23,517 bases of DNA from Fimenecus stercoravium (GCA_018711545.1 DVIC01000102.1:1-23517), one strand, 5' to 3'; numbered from the stretch's first letter, positions 6,625-15,413 are shown. The notes: generated by a model from the sequence alone, not told the origin. Made by a program: numbers and translations.

Positions 6625-8061
6625 TTGCTGGTTTCAAAGCTTTTGGAAAGAATGGATGTGCGCGGAACTTATGCGGACGCACAGGCGATGGATGTCACGG
6701 ACGACTCCCGCCGCGTGCGTAAGGGCACGGTGTTCGTGTGCATCTGCGGGGCGCATTTCGACGGGCACTCGGCCGCTTTACAAGCGGAGGAGAACGGCGC
6801 CGTGCTGATCGTCGCAGAACGCGATACGGGTGCGAAAAATCAAGTGCTGGTCGAAAATACGCGCAGCGCCTATGCCCGCCTTTGTGCGGCGTTTTACGGT
6901 TATCCTGCGGAAAAGCTGCACCTCATCGGCGTGACAGGCACCAACGGCAAAACCACCACGACCATGCTGCTCAAAGGCATTCTGGATCGCGCGGGGATCC
7001 GTGCGGGGCTCATCGGTACGGTGCAGAACATGGTGGGTACGCAAAGCTACCCTGCCGCGCTGACCACGCCGGACTGCAAAGAGCTTCACCGCCTGTTTGC
7101 GGATATGGTGGCTGCGGGCTGTACGCACTGCGTCATGGAGGTGTCGTCCCAAGCGCTCGACCAGCGCCGCGTAGACGGCTGTCGGTTTGATTTGGCTGTG
7201 TTCACCAATTTAACGCAGGATCATTTGGACTATCACAAGACGTTTGAAAACTATTTGGCTGCCAAGCGCCGTCTGTTCGAGATGGCGGATACGGCCGTTC
7301 TCAACACTGATGACCCGCACGCCATGCAAATGGTGGAAGGGCTGCCTGTAAAGGTAGTCACCTTCTCCGTCAATCGCGATGACAGCGACTATACGGCGAA
7401 AAACATCAAATGCACGGCGGGCGCGGTGCAGTATGAGCTGCTCGGGCACGGCCGCATTGCGCGCGTCCATGTCAAGATCCCCGGGCATTTTACCGTCTAT
7501 AATTCCATGGGCGCGGCAATCTGCGCCATGGAAGCAGGGCTCGATTTTGAGCAGGTCATCGCACTGCTTGCCGAAGCACGCGGCGTGCCCGGGCGCGTGG
7601 AGGTCGTGGACACCGATACGCCGTACACGGTCATTATCGACTACGCCCATTCGCCGGACGGCTTGGAAAACGTCATCACCTCTTTGCGGGAGATCGCGCC
7701 CAAGCGCATCATCACGGTATTCGGCTGCGGCGGCGACCGCGACAAGACCAAACGCCCGAAAATGGGCAGGATCGTCGGCGAGCTGTCAGACGTGGCGGTT
7801 GTGACCTCTGATAACCCGCGCACCGAAGACCCCGATGCGATCATTCAGGATATTTTAGCGGGCATGCAGGGCTGTAAAGCCAAATGCATTGTCATCACGG
7901 ACCGCACCGAAGCGATCCGCCGCGCGCTTTCCCTTGCCAAACCGGATGATGTAGTGCTGCTGGCAGGCAAAGGCCACGAGACCTATCAGATCCTCAAAAC
8001 CGGAAAGATCCACTATGATGAGCGCGAGATCGTCGCGGACATCCTGAAAGGGAAGAAATAA
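6625..8061 (+). CDS. murE: UDP-MurNAc-tripeptide ligase MurE (meso-diaminopimelate-adding)
   Basis: 478 aa. It adds the third stem-peptide residue to UDP-MurNAc-L-Ala-D-Glu in the cytoplasm, using ATP. Seen are the Mur-ligase P-loop GTNGKTTT (105-112), TTPD (147-150), EVSSQAL, the linker NLTQDHLDYH, DYAHSPDGL in the C-terminal domain, and DNPR (396-399). DNPR is the known specificity motif of meso-DAP-adding MurE; lysine-adding enzymes differ there. The start is TTG at 6625, supported by AGGAGG 7 nt upstream; no ATG in range has an RBS. Only one base separates its stop codon from murF, so the two are translationally coupled. Confidence 0.96.
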   Translation: MLVSKLLERMDVRGTYADAQAMDVTDDSRRVRKGTVFVCICGAHFDGHSAALQAEENGAVLIVAERDTGAKNQVLVENTRSAYARLCAAFYGYPAEKLHLIGVTGTNGKTTTTMLLKGILDRAGIRAGLIGTVQNMVGTQSYPAALTTPDCKELHRLFADMVAAGCTHCVMEVSSQALDQRRVDGCRFDLAVFTNLTQDHLDYHKTFENYLAAKRRLFEMADTAVLNTDDPHAMQMVEGLPVKVVTFSVNRDDSDYTAKNIKCTAGAVQYELLGHGRIARVHVKIPGHFTVYNSMGAAICAMEAGLDFEQVIALLAEARGVPGRVEVVDTDTPYTVIIDYAHSPDGLENVITSLREIAPKRIITVFGCGGDRDKTKRPKMGRIVGELSDVAVVTSDNPRTEDPDAIIQDILAGMQGCKAKCIVITDRTEAIRRALSLAKPDDVVLLAGKGHETYQILKTGKIHYDEREIVADILKGKK

Positions 8062-8062
8062 A

Positions 8063-9421
8063 ATGGAATTGACGCTGCGGCAAATCGAACAGGCGACAGG
8101 CGGCAGGCTGTACGGTGAGGACGTGCGGCTTTCGAGCGTTGTCATCGACAGCCGCGAAGCGAAAGCAGGCGCGCTGTATGTCGCGATACGCGGCGAGCGG
8201 TTTGACGGGCACGACTTCTGCGAAGCTGCCGTGCAAAACGGCGCAGAAGCGGTCGTTTGCGAGAAAGAGCCCCGGACGAATATGCCGTACGTGCTGGTCA
8301 AAGACACCCGGCAGGCGCTTTTGGATATTGCGGGGCTTTATCGGGACACCCGCAAGGATGTAAAGCTGATCGCCGTTACAGGCAGCGTCGGAAAAACGAC
8401 CACAAAAGAAATGACACATGCCGTGCTCGCGCAGAAATATAATACGCTCAAAACCGAGGGAAACCTCAATAACGAGATCGGTATGCCCAAAACGCTGTTC
8501 CGCATCACGCCGGAAACACAGGCCGCCGTCATTGAAATGGGCATGAACCATTTCGGCGAGATCGCGCGAATGACCGCCGCCGCAAAGCCGGACGCGGCGA
8601 TCATCACAAATATCGGTGTTTCGCATATCGAGTTTCTCGGCTCGCGCGACGGGATATTAAAGGCGAAGACCGAAGTCATCAACGGCATGCCCGTCGGAGC
8701 GCCGCTGCTTGTGAACGGCGACAACGACAAGCTAAAAGACTTTACAGATTCGCGCTGCCGCGTAGTACGTTTCGGGATCGATGCACCGCATGCGGATATC
8801 CGAGCGGAAGACATCGTGGAGGAAAACGGCGCTACACGCTTTACCGTGCGTTTTGACGGCAGCGCGCAAAGCGTAAAGATCCCGCTTATGGGACGCCATC
8901 AGGTGTATAACGCACTTGCGGCGTTCGGGGCGGGGCTGTTGTTCGATGTGCCGCCCGCCGACATTGCCGAAGGGCTCGCCGCGTACACGCCTGCGGGCAT
9001 GCGCCAGCGCATCCGGCAGGTAAACGGTATCACGGTCATTGAGGACTGCTATAACGCAAGCCCCGATTCCCAAAGGGCGGCGCTGAACGTCCTTGCCCAA
9101 ATCAGGGCTTCGCGGCATATCGCCGTGCTCGGCGATATGCTGGAGCTTGGCGCATATTCGGAAGAAGCGCACCGGCAGGTGGGCGCATACGCCGCGCAAA
9201 GCGGGATAGACGCGCTGTACTGCTGCGGTACGGCGGCGAAAGCTATGGCGAAAGCCGCCGAACATACCGTACCGACCGCATATTTTACCAATAAAGACGA
9301 TCTGTTTGCCGCGCTGTCGGCGGCGCTGCGCCCGGGGGATGCGGTGCTGTTCAAGGCAAGCCGCGGCATGGCGTTCGAGGAAGTCATACAAAAACTCTAC
9401 GGGGAGTGGAACGAGAAATGA
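8063..9421 (+). CDS. murF: UDP-MurNAc-tripeptide:D-Ala-D-Ala ligase MurF
   Basis: 452 aa. It adds D-Ala-D-Ala to UDP-MurNAc-tripeptide, the last cytoplasmic step of the pentapeptide precursor. Hallmarks are the P-loop TGSVGKTTTK (106-115), the NNEIGMP segment, EMGMNHFGEI, NIGVSHIE and the C-terminal DCYNASPDS and LGDMLELG. The ATG at 8063 lies one base after the murE stop codon. The last four bases (ATGA, 9418-9421) overlap the mraY start. MurF directly after MurE is common in Clostridia. Confidence 0.97.
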   Translation: MELTLRQIEQATGGRLYGEDVRLSSVVIDSREAKAGALYVAIRGERFDGHDFCEAAVQNGAEAVVCEKEPRTNMPYVLVKDTRQALLDIAGLYRDTRKDVKLIAVTGSVGKTTTKEMTHAVLAQKYNTLKTEGNLNNEIGMPKTLFRITPETQAAVIEMGMNHFGEIARMTAAAKPDAAIITNIGVSHIEFLGSRDGILKAKTEVINGMPVGAPLLVNGDNDKLKDFTDSRCRVVRFGIDAPHADIRAEDIVEENGATRFTVRFDGSAQSVKIPLMGRHQVYNALAAFGAGLLFDVPPADIAEGLAAYTPAGMRQRIRQVNGITVIEDCYNASPDSQRAALNVLAQIRASRHIAVLGDMLELGAYSEEAHRQVGAYAAQSGIDALYCCGTAAKAMAKAAEHTVPTAYFTNKDDLFAALSAALRPGDAVLFKASRGMAFEEVIQKLYGEWNEK

Positions 9422-10449
9422 AGATACTCGCAGCGATCCTGCTGGCGGTCGCCATCGCCTTTTTGCTTGCATTTTTACTGGGCTTTGTCGTCATTCCGTG
9501 GCTGCGGAAGCTCAAATTCGGACAGACGATTTTGGACATCGGCCCCGCGTGGCACAAATCCAAGCAGGGCACACCTACCATGGGCGGTATCCTGTTCATC
9601 GTCGGCACGCTGGTCAGCTTTATCGTCGTGCTTGTGACGGATCATTTGCTCGGCGGCAATTTGTTTGAAAGCGGCAGCGTTGTTACCGACGGCGTGAAGG
9701 TCAAGCTGGTTGCAGGCGTGCTCATGGCTGTGGGCTTCGGGCTGATCGGCTTTGCGGATGATTACATCAAGGTCGTTAAAAAACGCAACTTAGGGCTTAC
9801 CATTCTCCAAAAATCCGTTGCCCAGATCGCACTGATGCTCGCGTATCTCGCCGCGCTGTTCATGTCGGGCAATACGTATATGTATATCCCGTTTGCCGGC
9901 AGCGTGGACCTCGGCTTTTTCTTCTGGTTTTTCGGCATGGCGGTCATATACGCTACTGTAAACGCCGTAAACTTTACAGATGGGGTCGACGGCCTTTGCG
10001 GCTCGGTCACGGCTACGGCGGCGATCGCCTTTGCCGTTGCAGCCGCCTTGCGCGGGATGTTCGGCGCAAGTATTCTGGCCTGTGCACTGTTCGGCGGGTG
10101 CGCGGGGTACCTTATCTGGAACCATTATCCCGCAAAAGTCATGATGGGCGACACGGGCTCGATGTTTTTGGGCGGCATGGTGGTAGCCCTCGCCTATGCC
10201 ATCGACTGCCCGCTCATTATCCTGTGCTTCGGCGTCGTGTATGTGCTGGAGTTTTTGTCCGACATCTTGCAGATCGGCTACTTCAAGGCGACGCACGGCA
10301 AGCGGATCTTCAAAATGGCGCCGATCCACCATCATTTTGAAATGTGCGGCTGGAAAGAAAAGAAGATCGTGGCCGTGTTCACGCTTGTAAATCTTTTAGG
10401 CTGCGCAGTCGGGCTTGCGTTGTTTTATTACGGCGTGATCGGGCAATAA
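9418..10449 (+). CDS. mraY: Phospho-N-acetylmuramoyl-pentapeptide transferase MraY
   Basis: 343 aa integral membrane enzyme with about ten hydrophobic segments. It transfers phospho-MurNAc-pentapeptide from UDP to undecaprenyl phosphate, giving lipid I. Catalytic motifs are present: ADDYIK (113-118), NFTDGVDGL (185-193), MGDTG (243-247) and PIHHHFE (302-308). The ATG at 9418 overlaps the murF stop as ATGA and has GGGGAG 11 nt upstream; an in-frame GTG at 9406 adds four residues but lacks an RBS. murD, often next in this cluster, is missing; ftsW follows after 42 nt. Confidence 0.97.
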   Translation: MKILAAILLAVAIAFLLAFLLGFVVIPWLRKLKFGQTILDIGPAWHKSKQGTPTMGGILFIVGTLVSFIVVLVTDHLLGGNLFESGSVVTDGVKVKLVAGVLMAVGFGLIGFADDYIKVVKKRNLGLTILQKSVAQIALMLAYLAALFMSGNTYMYIPFAGSVDLGFFFWFFGMAVIYATVNAVNFTDGVDGLCGSVTATAAIAFAVAAALRGMFGASILACALFGGCAGYLIWNHYPAKVMMGDTGSMFLGGMVVALAYAIDCPLIILCFGVVYVLEFLSDILQIGYFKATHGKRIFKMAPIHHHFEMCGWKEKKIVAVFTLVNLLGCAVGLALFYYGVIGQ

Positions 10450-10491
10450 TCAGAACATAGAATCTATTTACTGCATTTGGGAGGCGGCAAA

Positions 10492-11781
10492 GTGGCGGAC
10501 ACTGCGGCAAGGCGGCGCAAAGCGGCATCGGCGGGCGCAAAGCATGCGCCGAAAGCGAAACGTCGGTGGGATTTCTTTGCGCTCGGGCAACTGGATATTC
10601 CGTTTCTGCTGTTGGTCATCACGGTTTTGACCATCGGCCTTGTCATGCTGTTTTCGGCAAGCTACACCTATGCCTATTACAATGAGGGCGGTGACAGCGC
10701 CTATTACTTCAAGCGCCAGCTTGTGTTTGCGCTCGTCGGCGTGACGGCGATGCTCGTTGTCTCCAAAGTGCGGTATGATTACTTTAAGCTGTTTGCGATT
10801 CCCGTGATGCTCGTGTCGTGGCTGCTGCTCATTATTGTGCTGTTCCTGCCCGCCGACCGCGGCTTCCATCGCTGGATCAATCTGGGATTATTCACGTTCC
10901 AGCCGTCGGAGATCGCAAAATTTGCGATCATCCTGTTCTGTGCGTGGAGCATGGACAAAAATCATAAAAAGATCGTCGGCAAGCAGGTTAACAACGCAAA
11001 GCTCAGCCGGATCGTGAAAGGGCTTTCAAACGGCAAAATCGTCGTGTACGAATCCTTTGTCATGCTTTGCTTTTACGCTTTTATCATTGTATTTACCGCG
11101 GGGCTTGTTTATCTTGAAAATCACCTGTCGGGCACGCTTTTGCTGCTTGCCATCGGCGTTGTTATGATGTTTTTGGGCGAGGTCAAACGCCATTGGTTCG
11201 TGCTCATCGGCATTGTTGCGGTGATCGCAGTCGTGTTCTTTGTGCTGAACCCCGAGATTCTCGAAAAATACGCGGGCGAGCGCATCACGGCGTGGCTCGA
11301 TAAGGACTATGAGCCGCTCGGTGCGCGCTGGCAGACGAACAACTCCCTGTATGCCATCGGCTCCGGCGGACTGTTCGGCGTAGGACTCGGCAATTCCAAG
11401 CAGAAGCACCTGTATGTATCCGAGCCGCAAAACGATTTTATTTTCGCCATCGTCTGCGAAGAGCTCGGTTTTATCCGCGCGGCGGGCATTTTGCTTTTGT
11501 TCCTTTTGTTGGTGCTGCGCGGCATAGTGATCGGCTTGCGCGCAAAAGACCGCTTTGGGGCGCTGCTCTCGATGGGTATTGTGTTCCAGGTGGGGCTGCA
11601 AACGGCGCTGAACATTGCCGTTGTAACCGACGCGCTGCCGAATACAGGCATCAGCCTGCCGTTTTTCAGCTACGGCGGCACATCCTTGATGATGCTGCTG
11701 TTTGAAATGGGGATCGTGCTTTCGGTCTCACGCTATTCCAGACTCGAAAAAGCGGACACAAGTGGGGTGTTCAAAGCATGA
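10492..11781 (+). CDS. ftsW: SEDS-family peptidoglycan glycosyltransferase FtsW/SpoVE
   Basis: 429 aa polytopic membrane protein. SEDS proteins polymerise lipid II into glycan strands and pair with a class B PBP, here most likely the one encoded at 4349. Seen are QPSEIAKF (137-144), SGTLLLL, the long extracellular loop with GARW and IGSGGLFGVGLG (289-300), PQNDFIF with the aspartate matching the catalytic Asp of RodA (D315), and NTGISLPFFSYGGTS (384-398). The start is GTG at 10492, with GGGAGG 7 nt upstream; the TTG at 10477 overlaps the RBS and is rejected. The Arg/Lys-rich N-terminus is cytoplasmic. FtsW and SpoVE cannot be separated by sequence. It overlaps murG by ATGA. Confidence 0.95.
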   Translation: MADTAARRRKAASAGAKHAPKAKRRWDFFALGQLDIPFLLLVITVLTIGLVMLFSASYTYAYYNEGGDSAYYFKRQLVFALVGVTAMLVVSKVRYDYFKLFAIPVMLVSWLLLIIVLFLPADRGFHRWINLGLFTFQPSEIAKFAIILFCAWSMDKNHKKIVGKQVNNAKLSRIVKGLSNGKIVVYESFVMLCFYAFIIVFTAGLVYLENHLSGTLLLLAIGVVMMFLGEVKRHWFVLIGIVAVIAVVFFVLNPEILEKYAGERITAWLDKDYEPLGARWQTNNSLYAIGSGGLFGVGLGNSKQKHLYVSEPQNDFIFAIVCEELGFIRAAGILLLFLLLVLRGIVIGLRAKDRFGALLSMGIVFQVGLQTALNIAVVTDALPNTGISLPFFSYGGTSLMMLLFEMGIVLSVSRYSRLEKADTSGVFKA

Positions 11782-12902
11782 AGGTCGTATTCGCCGCCGG
11801 GGGCACCGGCGGACATATCAATCCGGCGCTTGCGGCGGCAGGGGAACTGCGCGCCCGCTTCCCGGAAGCAGAGATCCTGTTTATCGGGACAGAAGATCAC
11901 ATGGAAGCGCGTTTGGTGCCCGCAGCGGGCTTTGCCTTTCAAACCATCGCGATCGAGGGCTTCCAGCGTAAACTGTCACTGCAAAACCTGAAACGCAACC
12001 TGCATACGGTAAATCTGCTTTTGCATTCTACAGGAGCGGTCAAAAAGATTTTGCGTGACTTTGCACCGGATGCGGCGGTGGGCTTCGGCGGCTATGTCAG
12101 CGGGCCCGTCATCCGCACGGCGGCAAAGCTCGGTATCAAGACCGCCATCCACGAGCAAAACGCCTATCCCGGTGTGACGAACAAGGCGCTTGCAAAGCTC
12201 GCAGATCGCGTTATGCTGACAGTCGAGGCGGCTTCGGCGCACCTGACCTGCAAAAATCCGCCCGTGGTGACGGGGCTGCCCGTGCGCCGCGAAATTTTAG
12301 CGGCGGATCGGGATTTTGCCCGCGCAAAACTGGGCGTGCCCGACGATGCGCTGTTGGTGCTGTCCATGGGCGGCAGTCTCGGCGCAAAGGCGATCAACGA
12401 AGCGGTCGTGGGGCTCATTGCCGCGCGCTGGCAGCAGAAAAATCTGATGTTCCTGCACGCGACGGGCAAATACGGCAAATGGGTGCCCGACAAACTTCGA
12501 GAGATGGGCGTGCCGGCGGACGCCAAAAACGTAACGGTGCGCGAATATATCGACGACATGGACACCTGCCTGCCTGCGGCGGATCTCGTCATCGGCAGGG
12601 CGGGGGCGTCCTCCCTTGCCGAGATCGAGGCAACGGGCAAGGCTTCTATCCTGATCCCGTCCCCGAATGTTGCAGAAAATCACCAATATCACAACGCCAT
12701 GGCGCTTGTCAATAACAACGCCGCGCGTATTTTAGAAGAAAAAGACCTTACCGCGCAGTCGCTGACCGCGCTTGCGGATGAACTTTTGCAAGACCCCGAA
12801 GCGCTGAAAACGATCGGGGCGAATGCGCACAAAATGGCAGTGCTTGACTCTGCAAAGGTGATTTGCGATATTATTGTTGATCTCATAAAAAGCGGCGGCT
12901 GA
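11778..12902 (+). CDS. murG: UDP-GlcNAc:lipid I N-acetylglucosaminyltransferase MurG
   Basis: 374 aa, GT28 family, GT-B fold, on the inner face of the membrane. It adds GlcNAc to lipid I to make lipid II. Motifs: the N-terminal G-loop GGTGGHINP (8-16), GFGGYVSGP (102-110), HEQNAYPG (125-132), a second G-loop GGSLGA (198-203), and the donor-binding segments GRAGASSLAE and NHQYHNA. The ATG at 11778 overlaps the ftsW stop codon and its own RBS is poor, so translation is probably coupled to ftsW. A foldable 75-nt gap separates it from murA. Confidence 0.97.
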   Translation: MKVVFAAGGTGGHINPALAAAGELRARFPEAEILFIGTEDHMEARLVPAAGFAFQTIAIEGFQRKLSLQNLKRNLHTVNLLLHSTGAVKKILRDFAPDAAVGFGGYVSGPVIRTAAKLGIKTAIHEQNAYPGVTNKALAKLADRVMLTVEAASAHLTCKNPPVVTGLPVRREILAADRDFARAKLGVPDDALLVLSMGGSLGAKAINEAVVGLIAARWQQKNLMFLHATGKYGKWVPDKLREMGVPADAKNVTVREYIDDMDTCLPAADLVIGRAGASSLAEIEATGKASILIPSPNVAENHQYHNAMALVNNNAARILEEKDLTAQSLTALADELLQDPEALKTIGANAHKMAVLDSAKVICDIIVDLIKSGG

Positions 12903-12912
12903 ACCGAATAAA

Positions 12913-12971
12913 GGCATCCCGCATAGTATGGAGCGCAGAGGATTTTTCCTCCTTCCTACGATAGGGGTGCC
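12913..12971 (+). promoter_or_regulatory. Extended hairpin enclosing the murA ribosome binding site
   Basis: Nearly the whole murG-murA gap folds into one stem with three helices: 12913-12920 with 12964-12971 (8 pairs, one G-U); 12926-12933 with 12952-12959 (7 of 8 pairs, one G-U); and 12938-12942 with 12947-12951 around a TTTT loop. The murA SD (AGGGGTG, 12963-12969) lies in the 3' arm and would be hidden when the stem is closed. No U-tract follows, so this looks translational rather than a terminator. The fold was found by eye. Confidence 0.55.
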
Positions 12972-12977
12972 AAAGTC

Positions 12978-14390
12978 ATGGAAAAAATCATCATTCACGG
13001 GCAAAAACGGCTGTGTGGGGAGATCGAAGTTCACGGCTCCAAAAACAGCGCCCTGCCGATTTTAGCTGCCGCGTCGCTCGTAGACGGTGTGTCGGAGATA
13101 CATAACTGCCCGCAGCTTTCCGATGTGGATGCGGCGATCCACATTTTGCAGCATCTCGGCTGCAAGGTCGCGCGCGACGGGCATACTGTTACGGTGGATT
13201 CCACCGGCATGAACGGCTATGAGATCCCCGACCGTCTGATGCGCGAAATGCGTTCGTCGGTCGTCTTTCTCGGGGCGATCCTCGGGCGGGCAAAACGTGC
13301 GCGCCTTTGCGCCCCGGGCGGATGCGAGATCGGGCTGCGCCCGATCGACCTGCATATTTCCGCTATGGAGCAGCTCGGCGCCCGGCTTCAAGAAGAGGGC
13401 GGCAGGCTGGAATTCACCGTGCCGAAAGAACTTTCGGGCGCGCGAATCACGCTTTCGTTCCCCAGCGTCGGCGCAACGGAAAACATCCTGCTCGCCGCCG
13501 CGACGGCAACGGGCAGAACGGTGCTGCAAAACGCCGCACGCGAGCCGGAGATCAGCGATCTTGCCGATTTTTTGAACGGCTGCGGCGCGCATATCCACGG
13601 TGCGGGCGACAGCACCATTATCATCGACGGCGTAAAGCATTTAAGCGGCACAGGGCACACGGTCATTCCCGACCGCATCGCCGCATCCACATATCTGCTT
13701 GCGGGCGCCGTGACGCAGGGACGCATTTGCGTTAAGGATATCATACCCGCGCACCTCGGTGCGCTGCTGCCCGTGATGAAGGAAGCGGGCTGCGATATCA
13801 CCGCAAGCGGCAGGTGGATCTGTATGAGTGCGCCGCCGCGCCTGCACCGCGTCAAAATGACGCGCACGATGCCGTATCCCGGTTTCCCGACCGATGTGCA
13901 GGCGCCGCTTTCCGCAATGCTGACTGTTGCGGACGGTACTTCCGTGATTATTGAAAACATTTTCGAAAGCCGCTATAAGCACGCCGCCGAGCTGCTGCGA
14001 TTCGGCGCAAAGATCAGCGTCGAGGGTCGAATGGAGGTCATTGAGGGCGTGCCGCGCCTTTTGGGGGCGCAGGTTGTCGCCCCCGATCTTCGCGGCGGGT
14101 TCGCCCTGATCTTGGCGGGGCTTGCGGCGCACGGCGAAACGGTCGTGCGCGGTGTGGAGCATATAGACAGAGGGTACGAAAAGCCCGAGCAGATCCTGCG
14201 ATCGCTCGGCGCGGACATACAAAGGATCCAGGATGATGAAGAAGAAGGTTTCGGAAAACACAAGGAAAACGAATACGGCACCGGGCCGAACACCTCGGCG
14301 GACGTCGGCTCGGCAAAAGCCGACATCGAGGCAGACACCGCCGCGCCAGGCGAATCGGCAGACGGGCAGCCGTCCGGTGATGTCGAATGA
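12978..14390 (+). CDS. murA: UDP-N-acetylglucosamine 1-carboxyvinyltransferase MurA with acidic C-terminal tail
   Basis: 470 aa. It transfers enolpyruvate from PEP to UDP-GlcNAc, the committed step of peptidoglycan synthesis and the fosfomycin target. Seen are GSKNSALP (20-27, with K22 and N23), PGGCEIGLRPIDLH with the fosfomycin-sensitive cysteine C116, DRIAASTYLL, YPGFPTDVQAP and ESRYKHAAEL. The family fold ends near residue 418. About 52 further residues (net charge about -12) are encoded where the gene overlaps ftsQ (14233-14390) in another frame. The ATG at 12978 has AGGGGTG 8 nt upstream. The tail may be real or may mark a recently lost stop codon. Confidence 0.95.
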   Translation: MEKIIIHGQKRLCGEIEVHGSKNSALPILAAASLVDGVSEIHNCPQLSDVDAAIHILQHLGCKVARDGHTVTVDSTGMNGYEIPDRLMREMRSSVVFLGAILGRAKRARLCAPGGCEIGLRPIDLHISAMEQLGARLQEEGGRLEFTVPKELSGARITLSFPSVGATENILLAAATATGRTVLQNAAREPEISDLADFLNGCGAHIHGAGDSTIIIDGVKHLSGTGHTVIPDRIAASTYLLAGAVTQGRICVKDIIPAHLGALLPVMKEAGCDITASGRWICMSAPPRLHRVKMTRTMPYPGFPTDVQAPLSAMLTVADGTSVIIENIFESRYKHAAELLRFGAKISVEGRMEVIEGVPRLLGAQVVAPDLRGGFALILAGLAAHGETVVRGVEHIDRGYEKPEQILRSLGADIQRIQDDEEEGFGKHKENEYGTGPNTSADVGSAKADIEADTAAPGESADGQPSGDVE

Positions 14391-15252
14391 TGAGCGCAGA
14401 CGCGCCCGCGCACTTGCCGCACGCCGCCGGCGCAGACGTCGGCGGATCATCATCGGCGTGGTCTTGTCGGTCATACTGCTTGCCGTAGGGATCGCGCTGT
14501 GCTTGACGGTGTTTTTTAAAATTTCTGCCGTCGAAGTGACGGGCGACGAGGTGTACAATGCCGACCAGGTTGTAGAAGCATCGGGCATCACGCTCGGGGA
14601 AAACCTGTTTTTGCTGCCTGTAAACGACATTAGGACACAAATCGAAACGACGCTGCCGTATGTGGAAACGGCCGAGATCTCGCGCAGCCTTTCGGGAACG
14701 GTGACGGTGCATATCACGGCGGCAAAAGCGGCGGCGGCCATCGACAACGGCGACAGCTATACGCTTTTGAGCGCTTCCGGTAAGGTGCTTGAGGACGGTG
14801 TGATGTCCGTCGGCGAGGATGTGCTGCTGCTCGATACAGGCGATGTGCTGTCCTGTGTGCCCGGCGAGATCATAGAGCTTGCCGCCGAAGATGCGGTCAC
14901 CGATATGGCGACCGCGCTGAAAGCTTTTGCGGATGCGTCGTTTACCGGGCTTACAAGGCTGGATGTGCGGGAGCATACCAACATAAAAGCGGTCTATCAG
15001 GGCAGAATAACGCTGGAACTCGGTATGGCGTCTACGATTGCGGATAAATTGGATTTTGTTTTGGCAACGCTTTCGCGCAGCGATCAAAACAATCCGGAGT
15101 TTCGCGGAACGATCGACTTTACCATAGAAAACCGTGCATACCAAAACGCTGAGACCGAAATCCCTGCGACACAGCCTGCTTCACAGCCGGAAAGCACAAC
15201 GGAAAGCCAGACAGCTTCACAGGCAGAAACAACTACGGCGGCCGCCGCATAA
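14233..15252 (+). CDS. ftsQ: Cell division protein FtsQ/DivIB (POTRA domain)
   Basis: 339 aa bitopic membrane protein of the FtsQ-FtsL-FtsB complex that controls the septal synthase. It has a very basic N-terminus (residues 1-71, including an eight-Arg run before the membrane), a membrane segment (about 72-95), a POTRA domain starting KISAVEVTG (about 96-165), a beta domain, and a Thr/Gln/Ser/Ala-rich outer tail (about 303-339). The ATG at 14233 (or 14236) has AAAGGA 6-9 nt upstream but lies 158 bp inside murA. An internal ATG at 14380 (residue 50, MSNDE) would remove most of the overlap but has a poor RBS. It is the last gene before the ftsZ promoter. Confidence 0.88.
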   Translation: MMKKKVSENTRKTNTAPGRTPRRTSARQKPTSRQTPPRQANRQTGSRPVMSNDERRRARALAARRRRRRRRIIIGVVLSVILLAVGIALCLTVFFKISAVEVTGDEVYNADQVVEASGITLGENLFLLPVNDIRTQIETTLPYVETAEISRSLSGTVTVHITAAKAAAAIDNGDSYTLLSASGKVLEDGVMSVGEDVLLLDTGDVLSCVPGEIIELAAEDAVTDMATALKAFADASFTGLTRLDVREHTNIKAVYQGRITLELGMASTIADKLDFVLATLSRSDQNNPEFRGTIDFTIENRAYQNAETEIPATQPASQPESTTESQTASQAETTTAAAA

Positions 15253-15278
15253 TAAAAAGCCCGTAAAGATGGTTTGCT

Positions 15279-15288
15279 TGTCATGACA
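15279..15288. repeat. 10-bp palindrome in the ftsQ-ftsZ gap
   Basis: TGTCATGACA is a perfect palindrome about 40 bp upstream of the ftsZ -35 element. It could be an upstream regulator site. No other evidence is available. Confidence 0.3.
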
Positions 15289-15321
15289 GGTGATTTTCCT
15301 TTGCAGATTTGAAAAAAGCGG

Positions 15322-15350
15322 TTGAAATTTCAAACGAACTGTGCTACAAT
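15322..15350 (+). promoter_or_regulatory. Promoter of ftsZ with palindromic -35 region
   Basis: TTGAAA (15322-15327) and TACAAT (15345-15350), 17-nt spacer, start near 15357. The -35 is part of a perfect 12-bp palindrome, TTGAAATTTCAA (15322-15333), a likely repressor site. It lets ftsZ be expressed apart from the upstream dcw genes. The 161-nt gap 15253-15413 holds no gene. Confidence 0.8.
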
Positions 15351-15413
15351 ACCCAAAATAGGTTTATTATGTTGTGTGAAAGCAAAAGAAATACATAGGA
15401 GGATGTTCCAACC

